This document shows, one piece after another, positions 24,823-37,399 of a DNA stretch of 64,000 nucleotides (position 1 is the first letter of the stretch; the number at the start of each line of letters is the position of its first letter). Both the position numbers and the translations under genes were made by a program. The stretch spans positions 288,062,966-288,126,965 of the forward strand of contig CM057009.1 in NCBI GenBank assembly GCA_029891345.1. The letters are read 5' to 3'. The notes under the pieces are model-generated. The model searched no databases. It had not been told where the DNA came from and saw only the letters and a program-made list of their open reading frames with translations. Origin of the DNA: Dryococelus australis (taxonomy: Eukaryota > Arthropoda > Insecta > Phasmatodea > Phasmatidae).

Positions 24823-25380
24823 TAGATGTATATTGCAGATCCTAGCGCAACTCAATAATTTGACTAAAATTCAAAGAATTTAAAGCCAAATTCAAGCAAA
24901 TTTTTATTTTCCTGTAAAATCTTTCAAAGCGCAACTCAAAATCAATCAAATTTAAGGTAAAAATCAAAATCAATTTTCAACTTGTGTTCACTCTTTGTGA
25001 GGGGTTCTTTACAGTCTTATTTGCAAGCGAAAGCATCATATTTTTGTTGACATTCCAAGAATTTTTATACTTTTCTTGTGAATTTTTTGGCTAATGGATT
25101 TGGCTTACAAATTTAGCATAAATTTAGCCTTTTTCGACCAAAATTTAGCCTCATTCACTCCCGAGAAGGACACTGATCAAAGAGTGAATGAGGCATGTTT
25201 TTATGAAAAAGTGTGCCTAATTGAGAATGCAGATTTGGATGAAATTAGCATGATTTTGGGAGCGAAATTGATGAGATGAATCATGTTTTCATAAGAAGTT
25301 GAAAAATGTTGCTTGGGAGTGAGAAATTCGATGGAATTTTAGTGAAATTATTTAGTTCCGCCAAGATCTGCAATATACAT
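24823..25380 (+). mobile_element. MITE family B, right copy (about 558 bp)
   Basis: Same orientation and architecture as 19,597-20,150: TAGATGTATATTGCAGATCC at the left and, inverted, CCAAGATCTGCAATATACAT at the right. The internal short plus-strand ORF is not conserved as a protein in the other copy. Confidence 0.8.
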
Positions 25381-25570
25381 ATAATTGTGACTACCATGAA
25401 ACATATTTTTTAGTGTGGGGGTAAGACAGGATTTTCTGCAATAAGCTAACTTCTCCTTTTGTATGTGGACTTCCCACGTTCTCACTTCGCGTCTTTTATG
25501 GCGTTAGTAAACTTGGCGAAAGCACTGGAATATCATTTGTTTTTGAGATGTGATTAGTAAGTGTGTGATA

Positions 25571-25931
25571 GTCATAGACTATAGTTGAGGTAGACCAATA
25601 TCCGTGTCCTAACCTTGAACTGCTTGTCCAGCAATACGCCTTATCCAAACGGCGTGAATTATATTTGAGTTTATAAAACTGTTTAGTAAACAAGTGCTTT
25701 GATTGTTTGTATAATTCCGGCCACTAAATTGTAATGCAATTTCGGGAAGTTCAAAACGGCGAATGTATTTTATTGATGTAAAATTTCTTGTCATTGAAAA
25801 CTAAGATTTAAAGAAACACGTTCATCAGTGTTGACCATCTGACATTGACATTTTTGTTCCTTTGGGGAAGGTCAATGTAAGGTACGTGTGCAGAAGACGA
25901 ATAAGCAGTCTACCCCATATTTAGTCTATGG
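25571..25931. mobile_element. MITE family C (TAGACC ends), about 360 bp
   Basis: The inverted ends are CATAGACTATAGTTGAGGTA and, inverted, CATAGACTAAATATGGGGTA, each followed by GACC or GACT. Internal GTTGACCATCTGAC and GCAGAAGACGAATAAGC are shared with elements at 44,880, 52,475 and 52,900. It is non-coding. Confidence 0.7.
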
Positions 25932-27694
25932 TGGGAGTGTTTGATGCATTCGACTCCTGGTATCTTTAACTAGTTCCTCGCACATCTGTGTATTCGCATT
26001 AGAGAGCCCCGAAGGTGAATAATTTTCGGACTTAGTGAACTAGATCCTCTTCTGAACTGAAGACATCGTGAGCTTGAATAAATTACACGGGCTTTCGCAC
26101 AGACTCCGAGCTGTTGATTAAGGTGTGGATTTGGGAAAGAGGAATAGAAGCGATTTAATAGCTGAGATGTCACGTAAGTGTACATAGGGGCCTTGTTACG
26201 TTCGCTTAATTCACGCACGATGCTAAACAGTTGTTTTTCCGATTATCCGCATAGACACATCAGGGTGCGTCAATTACACGCAAACGAAAATTCCGGCTGA
26301 TCCAGTGCGTTTGCCAGGTGTGGCTAGGAGCTAGATATACTACGTGCCGCTGTGTCTTAAATTCAGTGGTTTCGCAGCATATCTTGAGTTGAAATCTGTC
26401 ATAGAAGTGCTGTGGATGGACAAAATGATAGTCAGTTTCGGGAACTTGTGGGGACAGTAGGAGCATATGTTTTCACACTCTAAACGCGTATCAGTGATAT
26501 CAGCAAGTGAGATTGTAGTAACCGAATATATTTAATATGCCAGTAACGACCGGCAAATCAGATGAATTAAATGTGAATCAGTCACTGAAATTCAGTCCAA
26601 TTCAGCAAGTGTAATAAATTGGCGACTGGTTTAAGGGCTCCGATTGCCCATACAGCGAACAGAGCTTTGAATTTTAGTTGCAAATTTACCATTTAAAAAT
26701 TGTTCAATGTTTCTGAGCGGCGTAATTTTTCTACGAATGATAGTTTGTATATCTATTTCCAAAGCAATGACCATACGATTAAAACATATATCCTCTAAAT
26801 ATATCGCTGTAGCGGCTAACAGACAGAAAATAGGTATAAATGAACATTGTGCCCGAGTGTCAAAACATACATTTCGAAACATCTTGTAAATGAACAACAA
26901 TGCCGAAAGAGATATACGGACGTATCATTAATCACATAACATTACATATCAAGTGCTTATTATCCCGGAAGATTGTTTTGTATTATTGTGAGCGCCAACT
27001 ACCCCAAAGGGAGATGAGACTTGGTATCGGAAATTCGCTAGTGTAGAAGAGTCGCAACTGTGTGTGTAGTGTAGAGGCGTGCAATAATTTTTACGGCGCC
27101 AGAAGTTATGAAAATATCACACTTGTTAGAAATGTTAGGTGGTGCTATACCTAATTTTGTTCTGATACTTCGTCAATTTGTAGAATGAACGAGTAGTATT
27201 ATATTCATAGAATTAAAAATTTTACATGATCATTGCATGTTTAGCTTCAAAGATAACAGCATTATTTTTCCCGTGAAGCAAGGATCCGTAAAACTAAATG
27301 TATTACTGAAATGAAACACATTAGACGGAAAACATGTCATAAACGGATGAAAATATTATTTCGAAGCAACTACCCTAATACGAAAACAATCTGAGTAAAT
27401 GAAATATCTTTATACAGGTTAGAGACGTGAGGACCAAACTAAGACACAGACCTGTGATCTGTCGGATTCAGAAAAACACGACTGTCACGATTTCAGCAAG
27501 ACTGCAGCAAGACGCCACATCGGGAAATGTCAGTTATACAAACAATGTGATATAATCATGGTTCATGGTTACTTCCAAATTTTCTGGAGCCCTCCTAATT
27601 TATAATGTTAGGCTAATACCTACTTATGTAAACAAAGCTTAACCGAGTCAAGACAATTACATCAAAGCTACAACGCACCGGTTTTTAGCACATA
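25932..27694. other. Intron sequence, no gene recognised
   Basis: Both strands have only short ORFs without motifs. Composition is moderately AT-rich. Nothing supports a gene or a named repeat. Confidence 0.5.
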
Positions 27695-28110
27695 GGTTGT
27701 TCATGGTATAACGAGCACTTTTGAAAACCCGGCTTAGTATCTACTTATATGAACGTTGTGTATTGTTCTGCTTCATGGAAAATAATGTTGTCATTGGCCT
27801 CATCACTTTAGTCATGCGTAGGTGAAGTGAAACTGTGAAATTATGAGAAAAGGTAAATTTCACAAATCTGTTCATTTTACACTTCGGTGCATTAAAAAAT
27901 AACAGAAAAAGAAAGAAATAATTGATGTCATTATAAATGTTTACCTACACTTTTCATTCCATGTTAAGATATGGAACTTCTTTTCCCTCCATCGTTACCA
28001 ACTTTACTGGGCACATGTCACTCAGTGCGACCGTTAAAATATATGCAGGCAGGGGCAGTGACTTTTTTGTACAGTTGATTTCAAAAGTGCTCACTTTATC
28101 GTGAACAGTC
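27695..28110. mobile_element. MITE family A copy (about 416 bp)
   Basis: Ends GGTTGTTCATGGTATAACGA and, inverted, ATCGTGAACAGTC, with the same internal sequence (CTTCATGGAAAATAATGTTG, GCAGGCAGGGGCAGTGAC) as 14,159-14,575. The orientation is the same. Confidence 0.85.
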
Positions 28111-29640
28111 TTTACTCAATTTAATATATTATGTTGTATGAGAACTTTTTATTACTAAGCCCTACCAACACAGCTACATTTTATTTGTTCTTTAATAGTA
28201 TTAATTGTAAATTAAAACTATATTTTATATATAAAATAATGTAAGTAAAATTTCATTAAAACAAAAAAAAATGTAAACAGATGTACAAAACGCTTGTGGT
28301 ACATCACTTATTTAGGGAAGAATCAAATACATCATATACGGGGAGATTTTTCAAAGGTTCTACTCGGAAAGTGTGAAGATAATGCGAATAGACAATAGTC
28401 ATATAAACCAATCCTGATCCAGCACAATAATGTGGTGTACGATTCAGTTTCCCAGAGGGAAGTTCGTTGACCACCGGACATCACAGCGTACCACACTTGC
28501 AAAAAATAATAATTTTGTGTACACTGGTGTCTAGGTGCGTTTGTCATACTGGCAACGATTCATGACTATTTTTTGTCTTATTAAATCTCCAACGCTAATT
28601 TATTTAATGATTTTCCTAAGACCAATTAAGACATGACCATGCAATAATAAAGACCTATCCTCTTAATATATCGCGTGACCGAAAGAAATTGCTGAACCAA
28701 AAAATAGGTGAATGAGCATGTTGAAATTATACACTCTATCCACTAGACTTGTTTAATTTTGTTGATGCAGTTGAAGAAGGCCACAGTCTCTAACACAGAG
28801 GACCATAAACAGACAATTGGCGGTATAACTGGTTGGTTTTATGTGGACAAGTGAAGTGAAGACATAGCGAAAGAAAATAATTGTGACAAACTAATTAAAT
28901 GATCCTCTCTCTAATTGGGCTCATATATGTTTCAAAGTCTAGCCTGTTGAAAACATTGATTTAGCTCAAGAATTGCGTTATGTGTTGAAAGTATTAATAT
29001 CGGCTGTGACCGATTCTTCCCCCGTTCCTGAACTTCTAGTAGGGATGGATAGTAATTATTGTCACAGCAACTTTGTCACTGCTCCAGGGTTGTCACTGTC
29101 ACGTGTCGTAACTGAAGATGCCAATTCTCAATTATATCGACTGCGTCGACTGGTTTTCGCGTGCCGGGGCAGCCAAAAAATCTGCAAATATGTAATTTCT
29201 GACATTTAAAACAACTTTAATTTTCAAATCAGAAAATGAAATTTAATACGCATGTACGTTTCTGTAAAATATTAAATATTAACTTCTGGAATATTTCGAA
29301 ATAAGTTTAAATAAAAAAAATCTTACGTAGAACAATCACATAAAATTCTAAGTATAAAATTTTATGGCAATTATACATACTTAAGTGATTTATTTTGTGG
29401 AATTTGTAACATGAAGTATGTTTGTATATATAATGAACGTCTCTATCCGTAGTGCATAAGCGGCTCTATCGTTCTGAAGCAGATGCCTCAAATTCCGGCG
29501 AAGGTTTGCTGTTTCGTAATTAGACAAATTGAATGTGCACTGAATTCTATAGAAACAAGTTATAAAGTTTTAGCTGTGATTTAAATGCTACCCAAACTGT
29601 TTATTATCTCGGTTTACAAAGAAAGCATTCAAAAGAGGAG
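28111..29640. other. Intron sequence, no gene recognised
   Basis: A segment at 28,290-28,400 (GAAAGTGTGAAGATAATGCG) resembles 13,200-13,260 and is probably a low-copy repeat. Nothing else is recognised. The ORF at 28,973-29,209 has no known motif. Confidence 0.5.
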
Positions 29641-29645
29641 GTACG

Positions 29646-29735
29646 ATGAATATGTCACTCTCATTGGTTTTCACCGTAGCTGTTATGTTGTCACTACCCC
29701 CACAAGTATTGTCTAGTGCCCCGCTGCCGTCCGAG
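29646..29735 (+). CDS. Candidate signal-peptide exon, unidentified
   Basis: An ATG is followed by about 30 codons shaped like a signal peptide: MNMSLSLVFTVAVMLSLPP, then a small-residue region (VLSSAPLPSE) suitable for cleavage. It ends at GAG followed by GTAAGG, a good donor. If not spliced, the frame runs to a stop after 58 codons. SINE-body sequence starts about 85 bp downstream. I cannot assign a family. It could be the first coding exon of a small secreted protein nested in the sif intron on the opposite strand, or chance. Confidence 0.3.
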
Positions 29736-29814
29736 GTAAGGTTCATTTCCGCCGCTAGAAGCGCAGTGATTGAAAAGGTAACTTTCAAAGGTAATTTTTT
29801 TAGATTAGAAGTTA

Positions 29815-30007
29815 AATTTTAAGCTACGTGAATAACGAAGGAGAAATACTTCACTTAGTTAATGACATTTTTTATTTAATTTATGAATATAGCAATAATC
29901 TTATTTTTTTTAACGTGGAAAATAGAGAACAATCTGGTACCTTGCCGACACCAGCGCTTATCTAGTAGCGAAAATTATCCATTTGCCAAATTTTTTAAAC
30001 TGATCTT
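29815..30007 (+). repeat. Composite repeat segment shared with 40.3-41.05 kb
   Basis: AAGCTACGTGAATAAC at 29,821, GAATATAGCAAT near 29,886 and CCTTGCCGACAC near 29,941 recur in the same order, inverted, between 41,030 and 40,310. There an additional 500-bp segment interrupts them. A SINE head follows immediately in both places. Confidence 0.7.
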
Positions 30008-30290
30008 GGGGCCGCGGTGGCCAAGCGGTTAAACTGCTTGCTTCCCACTAAGGCGACCCGGGTTCAATCCCCGGTCGGGTCACTTCCGGACTTTCACACG
30101 TGGAAATCGTGCAGGGCGATGCCGCTGGTTGGTGAGTTTTCCCTGGGATCTACCGTTTCCCCCACCCTTGCATTCCGACGCTGCTCCATTCTCACCTCTT
30201 TTCACCTCATCAGTTCTCAAGACTTCGTTGTTAAGATCCACCCAAATTTTTCATCTTAACTCGACATTGATCTTCCCAAACTGTAGCAAA
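30008..30290 (+). repeat. tRNA-derived SINE (family 1), forward copy
   Basis: GGGGCCGCGGTGGCCAAGCG opens the tRNA-like head and GGGTTCAATCCCCGG is a perfect-looking B box. The body matches 1,966-2,195. An inverted copy adjoins it. Confidence 0.85.
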
Positions 30291-30575
30291 AGTAATTGAA
30301 AACACGGAAGGATAAAGAGAGTGAGGGAAAATATTTGGGCAGCTCTTAACAGCGAGGTTTTGAGAGCCGATAAGGATGAAGCGAGGTGAGTATGAAGCAG
30401 CGCCGGTATTAAAGGACGGGTAAACGGGAGATCCCAGAGAAAACCCGCCGACCAGCGGCATCGTCTGGCATGATTCCCACGTGCTAAAATCCTTGAGTAG
30501 CCTGTCCGTGAATCGAACCCAGCTCGTGTTGGTGGCAGGTGACTTGTCTAACCTCTAAACGCCCACGGGCCCTAT
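30291..30575 (-). repeat. tRNA-derived SINE (family 1), inverted copy
   Basis: On the minus strand it reads GGGCCCGTGGGCGTTTAGAG, GTTCGATTCACGGACAGGCT and the body with CCGCTGGTCGGCGGGTTTTC. It lies tail to tail with the forward copy, giving a palindrome of about 570 bp. Confidence 0.8.
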
Positions 30576-31089
30576 GGAAGGATAACTCATTCAGTCATGC
30601 ATTATATTATGGTTTTAAGTGATGAAATCAAATAATGCTTTGGTTCATGCTATTCGACACTAGCGTCAATCACACAGTCAGTGAAATTCATGGTCAGTGC
30701 TAAAGAGACAATAGGGTAAGCACTCACAATCAATTCACATGATCCACAGGAAAGAAACTGGCTGCATTGGTTCTTGATCCTAACCGTGATGAGCTCTCAT
30801 AATATGAGTATTCAATATCCAAGGCGTCCCTTGTTCACAAATATAACAATTTCCAATAATGGTCCTGTTTGTTTCCTTTCTAGCCTTTGCTATGGAATGA
30901 CAAATTTTCTACTAGGTCCAAAACAGCGCTAAGACCATTTAAAAACAGTTTTAAAATTCATTCTTTTTCCAAATTAACCCTTGTTTACAAACATCAAATA
31001 CAATTTACTTCATTTTAAGGGGAATGCTTGGTTTCAGAATGCTGTAATTTCTACAGACAATGTTCGTGACCATTAGTAACATCCATAAA

Positions 31090-31498
31090 GGCTGTTCACG
31101 CGAAATTGATCACATGTGAAAGCCCTGCTTAAGACATACTTCTATGCACTTCGTGTATTCTTCCACAGTATGTAGAATTAACGTTACCGTGGGCGTCATC
31201 ACTTTATTCATCGATCAGTCAAGTATAAATGTCAGTTTATGAGCAAATAAAATATCTTACATATTCGCTATTTCTTACTATCATGTAAATAAAAAAACCA
31301 GAAAGAAAAATATATTACTGCTGTATTCACAAATGTTTATCAAACACATTTCATTCTACGTTAAGACACAGAACAACTTTCCCTTGGCCGTTGGAGGCAG
31401 GCATGACACATTGTGCGCCCGATAAAATATATGCAGGAAGGAGCAACGACATTTCTCAAAGGTTGATTTCAATAGTGCTCAATCTACTGTGAACAGCC
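31090..31498. mobile_element. MITE family A copy (about 409 bp)
   Basis: Ends GGCTGTTCACGCGAAATTGA and, inverted, CTACTGTGAACAGCC. The interior matches other long copies (TGGGCGTCATCACTTTATTC) but is among the more diverged. Confidence 0.8.
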
Positions 31499-33249
31499 TT
31501 TACCAAAGTTCATAGAGCTCCATTAAGAAATACATTGCATATACTATATTTTTCGCTGTTTCCCGACATTCAATTGTGGTGCCCGAGCGGTCTAGGGCTC
31601 AACACAAACACTTAATAAGAAATAATCTAAGTCAATTTAACACTTTTAATTAAATCAAACAGTGAAACTGTTACACTTTTAGTTATACATCTACTTACTT
31701 GGCGATGAGGCGGAATACTACATGGGAATTGTTAATATAGAATATAATATGAACGATGGAAGCAAAAACATCATATAATAATGGTGGTGCAAGAGAGTGG
31801 AGGCTCAGCGCAGCTCAGGCGAGTCGTCCCTGGCGGTGATTTGCAGTCTCTGGCGTCCTCTGCTGAAGTCTTTCTCCTCAGGCCGTGCATGGCATAATAA
31901 AGCAACATGAGTGTAGTGGGGAGAAGTCTCCCTACACCAAGAAGTTATGCATGAGCAGTCTCCCACTAATGAGAAGTCATGGCGAGAAGAGTAGCCAACC
32001 AATGCGAGAGCAAGGTTAGGGCGTCAACCAATGAACTGAAACTTTGCACACGGCCCCAAAGTGTGGTATTGAAATCATGTGACGGGAAAATAGCACGTGA
32101 TACAGTGCGTGATACAGCGCATGATTTCAGGAGTCATGGGACGAAAATATGGTGGAAAACAGGACGAATGTCCCGTCAAACGTGGTTAGCAATCGTAGTC
32201 ACGCGGTGTTGAAATCAACGCAGGCAGTACTAGAGTGGATTCAGCTTCCTGTTGCAGGCACTGCAGAACCTGATAAATTGCGAAAATACTTCATTAAAAT
32301 GTGTTTCTATGAACTGGAATGATGCAGAGTACCCGCAGCACTACGTCATTCCCTCTTTTAGAAAAGTTTTGTTCGGGGTGAGCAAAACTTTAGAAAGATA
32401 TATGGCTGAAGCTATATGTGAGTTGGTCATCAAAGTGAAGCTGGTTGAAGTATGGTGTCCGAGAGTGTAACTGCTCCATCAGAAACAACAGGATGTGGGC
32501 TCGCCAGCAACGGAAATTCAGGTTTCCGGTAGACCAACTAACAGATATTGGTGTAGCAGCAATGTTGACACAGGTGTCTTCTTTCTTGAAGCTTTATGAA
32601 ATTGCTTCCATACTTGCGGTCAACTGAATCATAAAAGTTAATAAAAGGGAATGAGTTAATTACTATTCCATTAAATAATTTTAAAATTAACTGAACTCAA
32701 TATGGGGAGTACCATGTCACCTTCCTCATTATTTAAGTTCGCCTTTGTAATTTTCCAAAGTGCAGCTGAAACAAATCTGGTACACAATATGCATATTGGA
32801 TAATATTACACATAAACACTTAATTACAAATATTTGTTACAGCTCCGTCTTGCGAACCAAGACTATTAAATAGTTCGATCTTTATTTATTTGTAATGTTC
32901 ATGGAGTAATTGAACAAAGAAATATCATTTTGTGGAATATATATGTTCATAACACAACGTATCTTGTGTTCATTGATTACATTTTAAATGTCTCTCGTTT
33001 TCATTCATTATGCTTACAATAAAAAAAGTTTTTATATTTGAGTTAAATTATCTTCAAAAAAATTAATAAATCATTGCATCGCAATCAAACAATTGAATAA
33101 ACACATTGAGACACTTTATTTGTTGCTCTCTGGAATGTCGGATTCCTAGTGTAATATTACTTGCTGTAGCATTAAATTTTCAAAATTCCGCGCACTATGC
33201 TCTGCTTTTCACTGACTCTACTTTAGTTTTTGCCTCTAGACATCAACAT
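31499..33249. other. Flank downstream of the provirus env; no LTR identified
   Basis: An A-box-like GGTGCCCGAGCGGTCTAGGG occurs at 31,579. The 31,980-32,200 segment is GC-richer and has two CCAAT motifs (CAACCAATGCG and CAACCAATGAA) plus a CACGTG. If the provirus has a 3' LTR it should lie here, but with no second LTR to compare I cannot delimit it. No protein is recognised. Confidence 0.45.
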
Positions 33250-34990
33250 TTAATCACTTCGACGTATAATGGAATTCTTAAAGCAAGTAGTGACAGTCAT
33301 CTTCGTCGGCTGCGGGGTTGGAACTGTGCTCGAAACAGCACACATCTCCATGGCATCTGCTTGATCCTCTGGAAGTTGGGCAGGCTCTGTGGTCTCAGCT
33401 ACCTTCCGACGTAGGAGGCATGCGCGTGAACACCTGGTCAGTGTCTCACACAGGCGCCGTTTCAGGAACCACATGACGAGTACCAGACATCCCATCATAA
33501 CGAACCCCACCAAGTAGCGACTGTGGCGTTCGATGTGTTGACTCAGAACCTTTCTATGTTTCAAATCATGAATGTCCGACATGAGATGATTCAACTCTAC
33601 ACCTTCTTCTGTATTTAGCTCTGACAGACTAATATTGAAGTCGGTTTTCATGGATGCAACGAACACTTGTTCACTATTTGTTAATAAGGACTGAACTGGA
33701 GAGAACTTGACGTCATTCACTTTGTATTTTATATGCATTACCTTGTTACTGCGTGATAACAACTGAATTTTCTCATTAATTACCAGAGAACTGCTTACCT
33801 GGGATATGACTCCCTGCGCCGAGATCCACTCCTCCACAACGCATGCTTCACTCTTTTCATAAGGACACATTTTAGTAACTTTCATCTTTCCCGGTACTGA
33901 ATAAATTCAACTATCACCATCTACTGATCTAATGAACACTGGTACGAACGAGTTACCTAGAACTTCTCTTTTACACGTTTTATAATCGTAACCAGGTTGT
34001 GACAATATTACATTCACTAAACGATTCGGAACCTTTATGGAAAACGTCGGGATGTTAACTAGACAAACTATATTATTCCCGCCTTTACATTGACTCATGT
34101 CTGCTTCAAACATTAACTCATAAAACTGCCTGTTCTCTGACAACGCGATATAAGGTGCATGTGGCACTATCTGAATGTATCTCTCTAAATTTCTCTCAAA
34201 CGCGGGAAAAGGGTGAGCTCTATAAATTATGAAATACCTATTCGTGGATCTCAAAGGAAACTCAATTATCAACTGTATACTATCAATTGTAGCAAGTGCA
34301 TGTACCATCGTTACTTCATAATAATTGTAAACCTGATCTAAATCAGTTCCTGCTATCAAAGTCTTGTTCGCGGGTAATTTAAGAGCAATATCTCGAATAA
34401 TTTCTAACAAATTTCTTGGAGGCTATAACGAAGTGGGTAACCTACCAGTCGCTATGATATCCAATGCCACTTTTAATTTTGTTAGCTCTTGGTTATAAGA
34501 CTGAAGTGTTAATTCTAATTCTCTCAGCAAACTACTGTATTTAAGTTCTTCCCCTAAATTGCTAGTCGTTAATCTGTGACTTCTTTCAATTATTAAGGAT
34601 GTTAAATTATTTCAAGCAGTCATGTGTATCAAAGTTTTTATTACTTTCGCTAACTCTTTTGCTAAAGTGCCTACGTACTTCGAGTTTTCTCTACTCTGGC
34701 ATTCATCCCTTTCACAAAAGTTAATTGTTTCTCTACTATATGAATCAATTTTTCTTGTCTCGTCCCCAACTCACTAGTGACTTGGTGAATATAGACATAA
34801 TCATCATTCGTAAGTGTACCGAATAAAAATTTCAGAATACTACCACCTGCATCTATCAAACCTCTCTTTTCGCGAGATGATTTTCTGGGTAATATCAAAG
34901 TTAATTAATTTACTTCCTCCTCTAATTCTGCAACTATTCTATCAAGAACATATATCTCTGAACCTGGTTTTCCGATCTTTTGGTTTCCAG
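33250..34990 (-). pseudogene. Provirus envelope, F-protein-like, fragmented
   Basis: At least four fragments are seen. The most upstream (34,898-34,671) has a basic furin-like REKR site followed directly by a glycine-rich hydrophobic stretch, the arrangement of the fusion peptide in baculovirus F and errantivirus Env proteins. The middle part (34,410-33,907) has paired cysteines of the ectodomain. The last (33,885-33,250) includes YLVGFVMMGCLVLVMWFL, a transmembrane helix, and a basic cytoplasmic tail. Stops and frameshifts in between make it defunct. Confidence 0.78.
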
Positions 34991-35639
34991 AAATCTTCAT
35001 CCCTTTAATTATGTTCAGTTGGTTCCTAAATTCCTTATTAATACTCTCCTATTTTCTTATGGGTATGTCTAGTATTAGTGTCCATCTGTCTCCTGTTATT
35101 ACGACGTCAATTTCTTGGACCAGAATCACGCCAGTGCATATGGTGTGATCATCTGCAATGCAAACCAATATACCTCTTATTTAGTTTTTTGGCATTGAAC
35201 TCGTAGTTATCATCAAATTCTAGGTTACATTATACTCTGAGGCTACGCATCACTTATTTCTGCTTCCTCCTCTTCCACTGACGGGTTTCTTACATTTGAA
35301 TTAAAATTATACCTGACACTATGTTCGCCTACTTTCTCACGAATTTTCCCTTTTAGATAACGCGACGGTTCCCAAATGTTGTTAGTTGCTACATTATCAT
35401 AACACTCACTATCATCGAGGGTGCTGTCATCCCTAGGGCATTCAATACATATTTCCTCTACTTCACCTATTTCTGCTAACTGTTATTTCTGCTAAAATTG
35501 GGCGTGACTTTGAGCCTATTTTTTCTTCAATATTTTACTCACTTGATTCTTTATCACGTTCACTATTGCAAAATTTCTCAACTGTTTCAACTTCATCAAT
35601 AATCCTCTGGGCTTTTTCACTACACGTTGTGTCTCGGCC

Positions 35640-36723
35640 TAGACACGAGTTCCTTGGCTCTATAGAATTTTTTAGACAACTTTAATCTATCACTGTGCAC
35701 AATAACTTTTCTCTTGTCTAATATTACTTCAAATGTGACAGCTCAGTTTTCTCAAAATTTTATAAGTTCCACCCCAAAACTAATGAAACTTAGATACTCT
35801 GCCTTTCTTAACACTTGGCGTGTGTAGATACACGTAATCACTTACCTCAATATCTGGTGATTTTGACTTCTTGTCATAACACTCTTTTTGTCTCTCAAAA
35901 GCTACTTTATTCCTTTCGCTATCTACTTCATGTGCTTCTTTTAACTTATTACTCAATATTTATACATGTTCCTTGGCTGTCATACCTCCCTCTAACACAT
36001 TATGCTGACTATTCAATTCACCTATAGGCGGTAGCCTAACTTCTTTCCTATACAATAAATAATGTGGGCTATTACCCGTCACTGAATGTGGAACCGTCCT
36101 ATATGCGTGCACTGCATATGGCAAATATTCTTCCCAATTACTACCGTATTCATCTACGTAATGAGATATCATGTCCGCTAGGGTTCGATGAAGTCTCTCA
36201 ACACGTCCGATACATTGTGGTCTGAAAGGGGTCGTTTGTAACTTCTTAATTTTTAACACTTTGCACGTCTCTAACATCAACCTAGACACCAAATTTCTCC
36301 CTTGATCTGTCAACAGGCTTTGAGGACAACCATAACTTAAAATAATCTGCTGTACAAAATATTTCGCTACTGTCATTCTGTTTCATCGGGAATTGGTATC
36401 GCTTCACAGTACCTTGTGAAATAATCAATAAATATCAACACATATTTATTCCCTTTCTCACTCATCGGTAAGGGGCCTAAAATATCTAGAGATACCAACT
36501 GAAATGGGGAATTTACTTGCGGTAAAGAAACTAACGGTGCTTTCGTCATTTTCATACTTTTTCTCCCAAGACAATCATCGCACCTCACAATATATTCATC
36601 TACATCTTTATTCACTGTTGGCCACCAGTACAAAGATTTGAGGAGGTTTTGAGTTCGCTTCACGCCTTGGTGAGCAGAAAATGGAGTGATATGGTGATGA
36701 CTAATTACTCTGGTCACGAGCAA
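35640..36723 (-). pseudogene. Provirus integrase
   Basis: Two frames (36,723-36,373 and 36,376-35,960) joined by a frameshift cover a zinc-binding HH-CC segment (SAHQGVKRTQNLLKSLYWWP, CDDC), the first catalytic Asp in SLDILGPLP, the second in LTDQGRNLVS and the Glu in GRVERLHRTLADM. A broken C-terminal tail follows to about 35,640. The DDE residues look preserved. It would insert the cDNA copy into host DNA. Confidence 0.85.
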
Positions 36724-36737
36724 CTTTGGAACAACTA

Positions 36738-37382
36738 CTAAAATTTTATCTTCATCTCTTTTGTGTAGGATGATTTCCTATAAATAAAGAAATTTCCCTT
36801 ATCTGCCTTATTAATTATACTTTGGCATGTTTCGTCTTCCCTCTGTTCTTTCGTAATTATTTCTCTAGTTAAATCTTCTGAATTTATCGTATTTACCATT
36901 CGCGACAAACAATCTGCATTCGCGTGTTTCTTGCCCGATTTATGGACTACTTCAAAATCAAACTCTGCTAAACGAAGTGCCCATCGAGTGAGTCTCGAAC
37001 AAGGGTCTTTCAAATTCAATAACCATCTCAATGCAGCATGGTCAGTAATAACGGTAAATCTACGCCCGTACAAATATGCTCTGAACTGTTTTCTGGCAAA
37101 AACTAAAACGCACAACTCTTTTTCTGTTGTACTGTAATTCCTTTCTGCTGAATTTAACTGTCTACTGGCATAGGCGATCGGTTTCTCGTGTCTGTTCCGC
37201 ATCTGAGACAGGACAGCGCCTATGGCATAATTATTAGCATCTGTACTCACAATAAATGGTTGTGAAAAATCTGAATATACAAGAATCGGATATGAAATTA
37301 ATTTTTCTCTTAACATTTTAAAAGCTTCCTCTTGATCTGCTCCCCAAATGAATGGTTCATCTTTCTTAGTTAATTTCGTCAA
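36738..37382 (-). pseudogene. Provirus RNase H domain
   Basis: A 214-codon open frame reads through the connection and RNase H domains: STDANNYAIGAVLSQ, SRQLNSAERNYSTTEKELC and VITDHAALRWLL, with the expected acidic residues, then HANADCLSR. This is standard for Ty3/Gypsy. Its frame is broken before integrase. Confidence 0.85.
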
Positions 37383-37399
37383 TGGTCTTGCAATGTCTG

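Larger units (their letters stand above)
20133..24840. mobile_element. Polinton/Maverick relic, internally deleted
   Basis: About 4.7 kb bounded by inverted repeats of some 60 bp: ATCTGCAATATACATCTACT at 20,133 and its exact complement at 24,821-24,840, continuing inward through GTTTACAT and AAACACAATT on both sides. Inside are degraded genes for the double-jelly-roll major capsid protein (minus), the C-terminal part of protein-primed DNA polymerase B (plus), a minor capsid protein (minus) and the FtsK/HerA-type packaging ATPase (plus). Integrase, the protease and most of the polymerase are missing; intact Polintons are usually 15-20 kb. Every gene carries stops or frameshifts, so the element is defunct. 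Confidence 0.85.

Noticed and set aside
31499..33249. 3' LTR of the provirus
   Set aside because: No second LTR is available for comparison and no clear TG...CA ends or polypurine tract were found.
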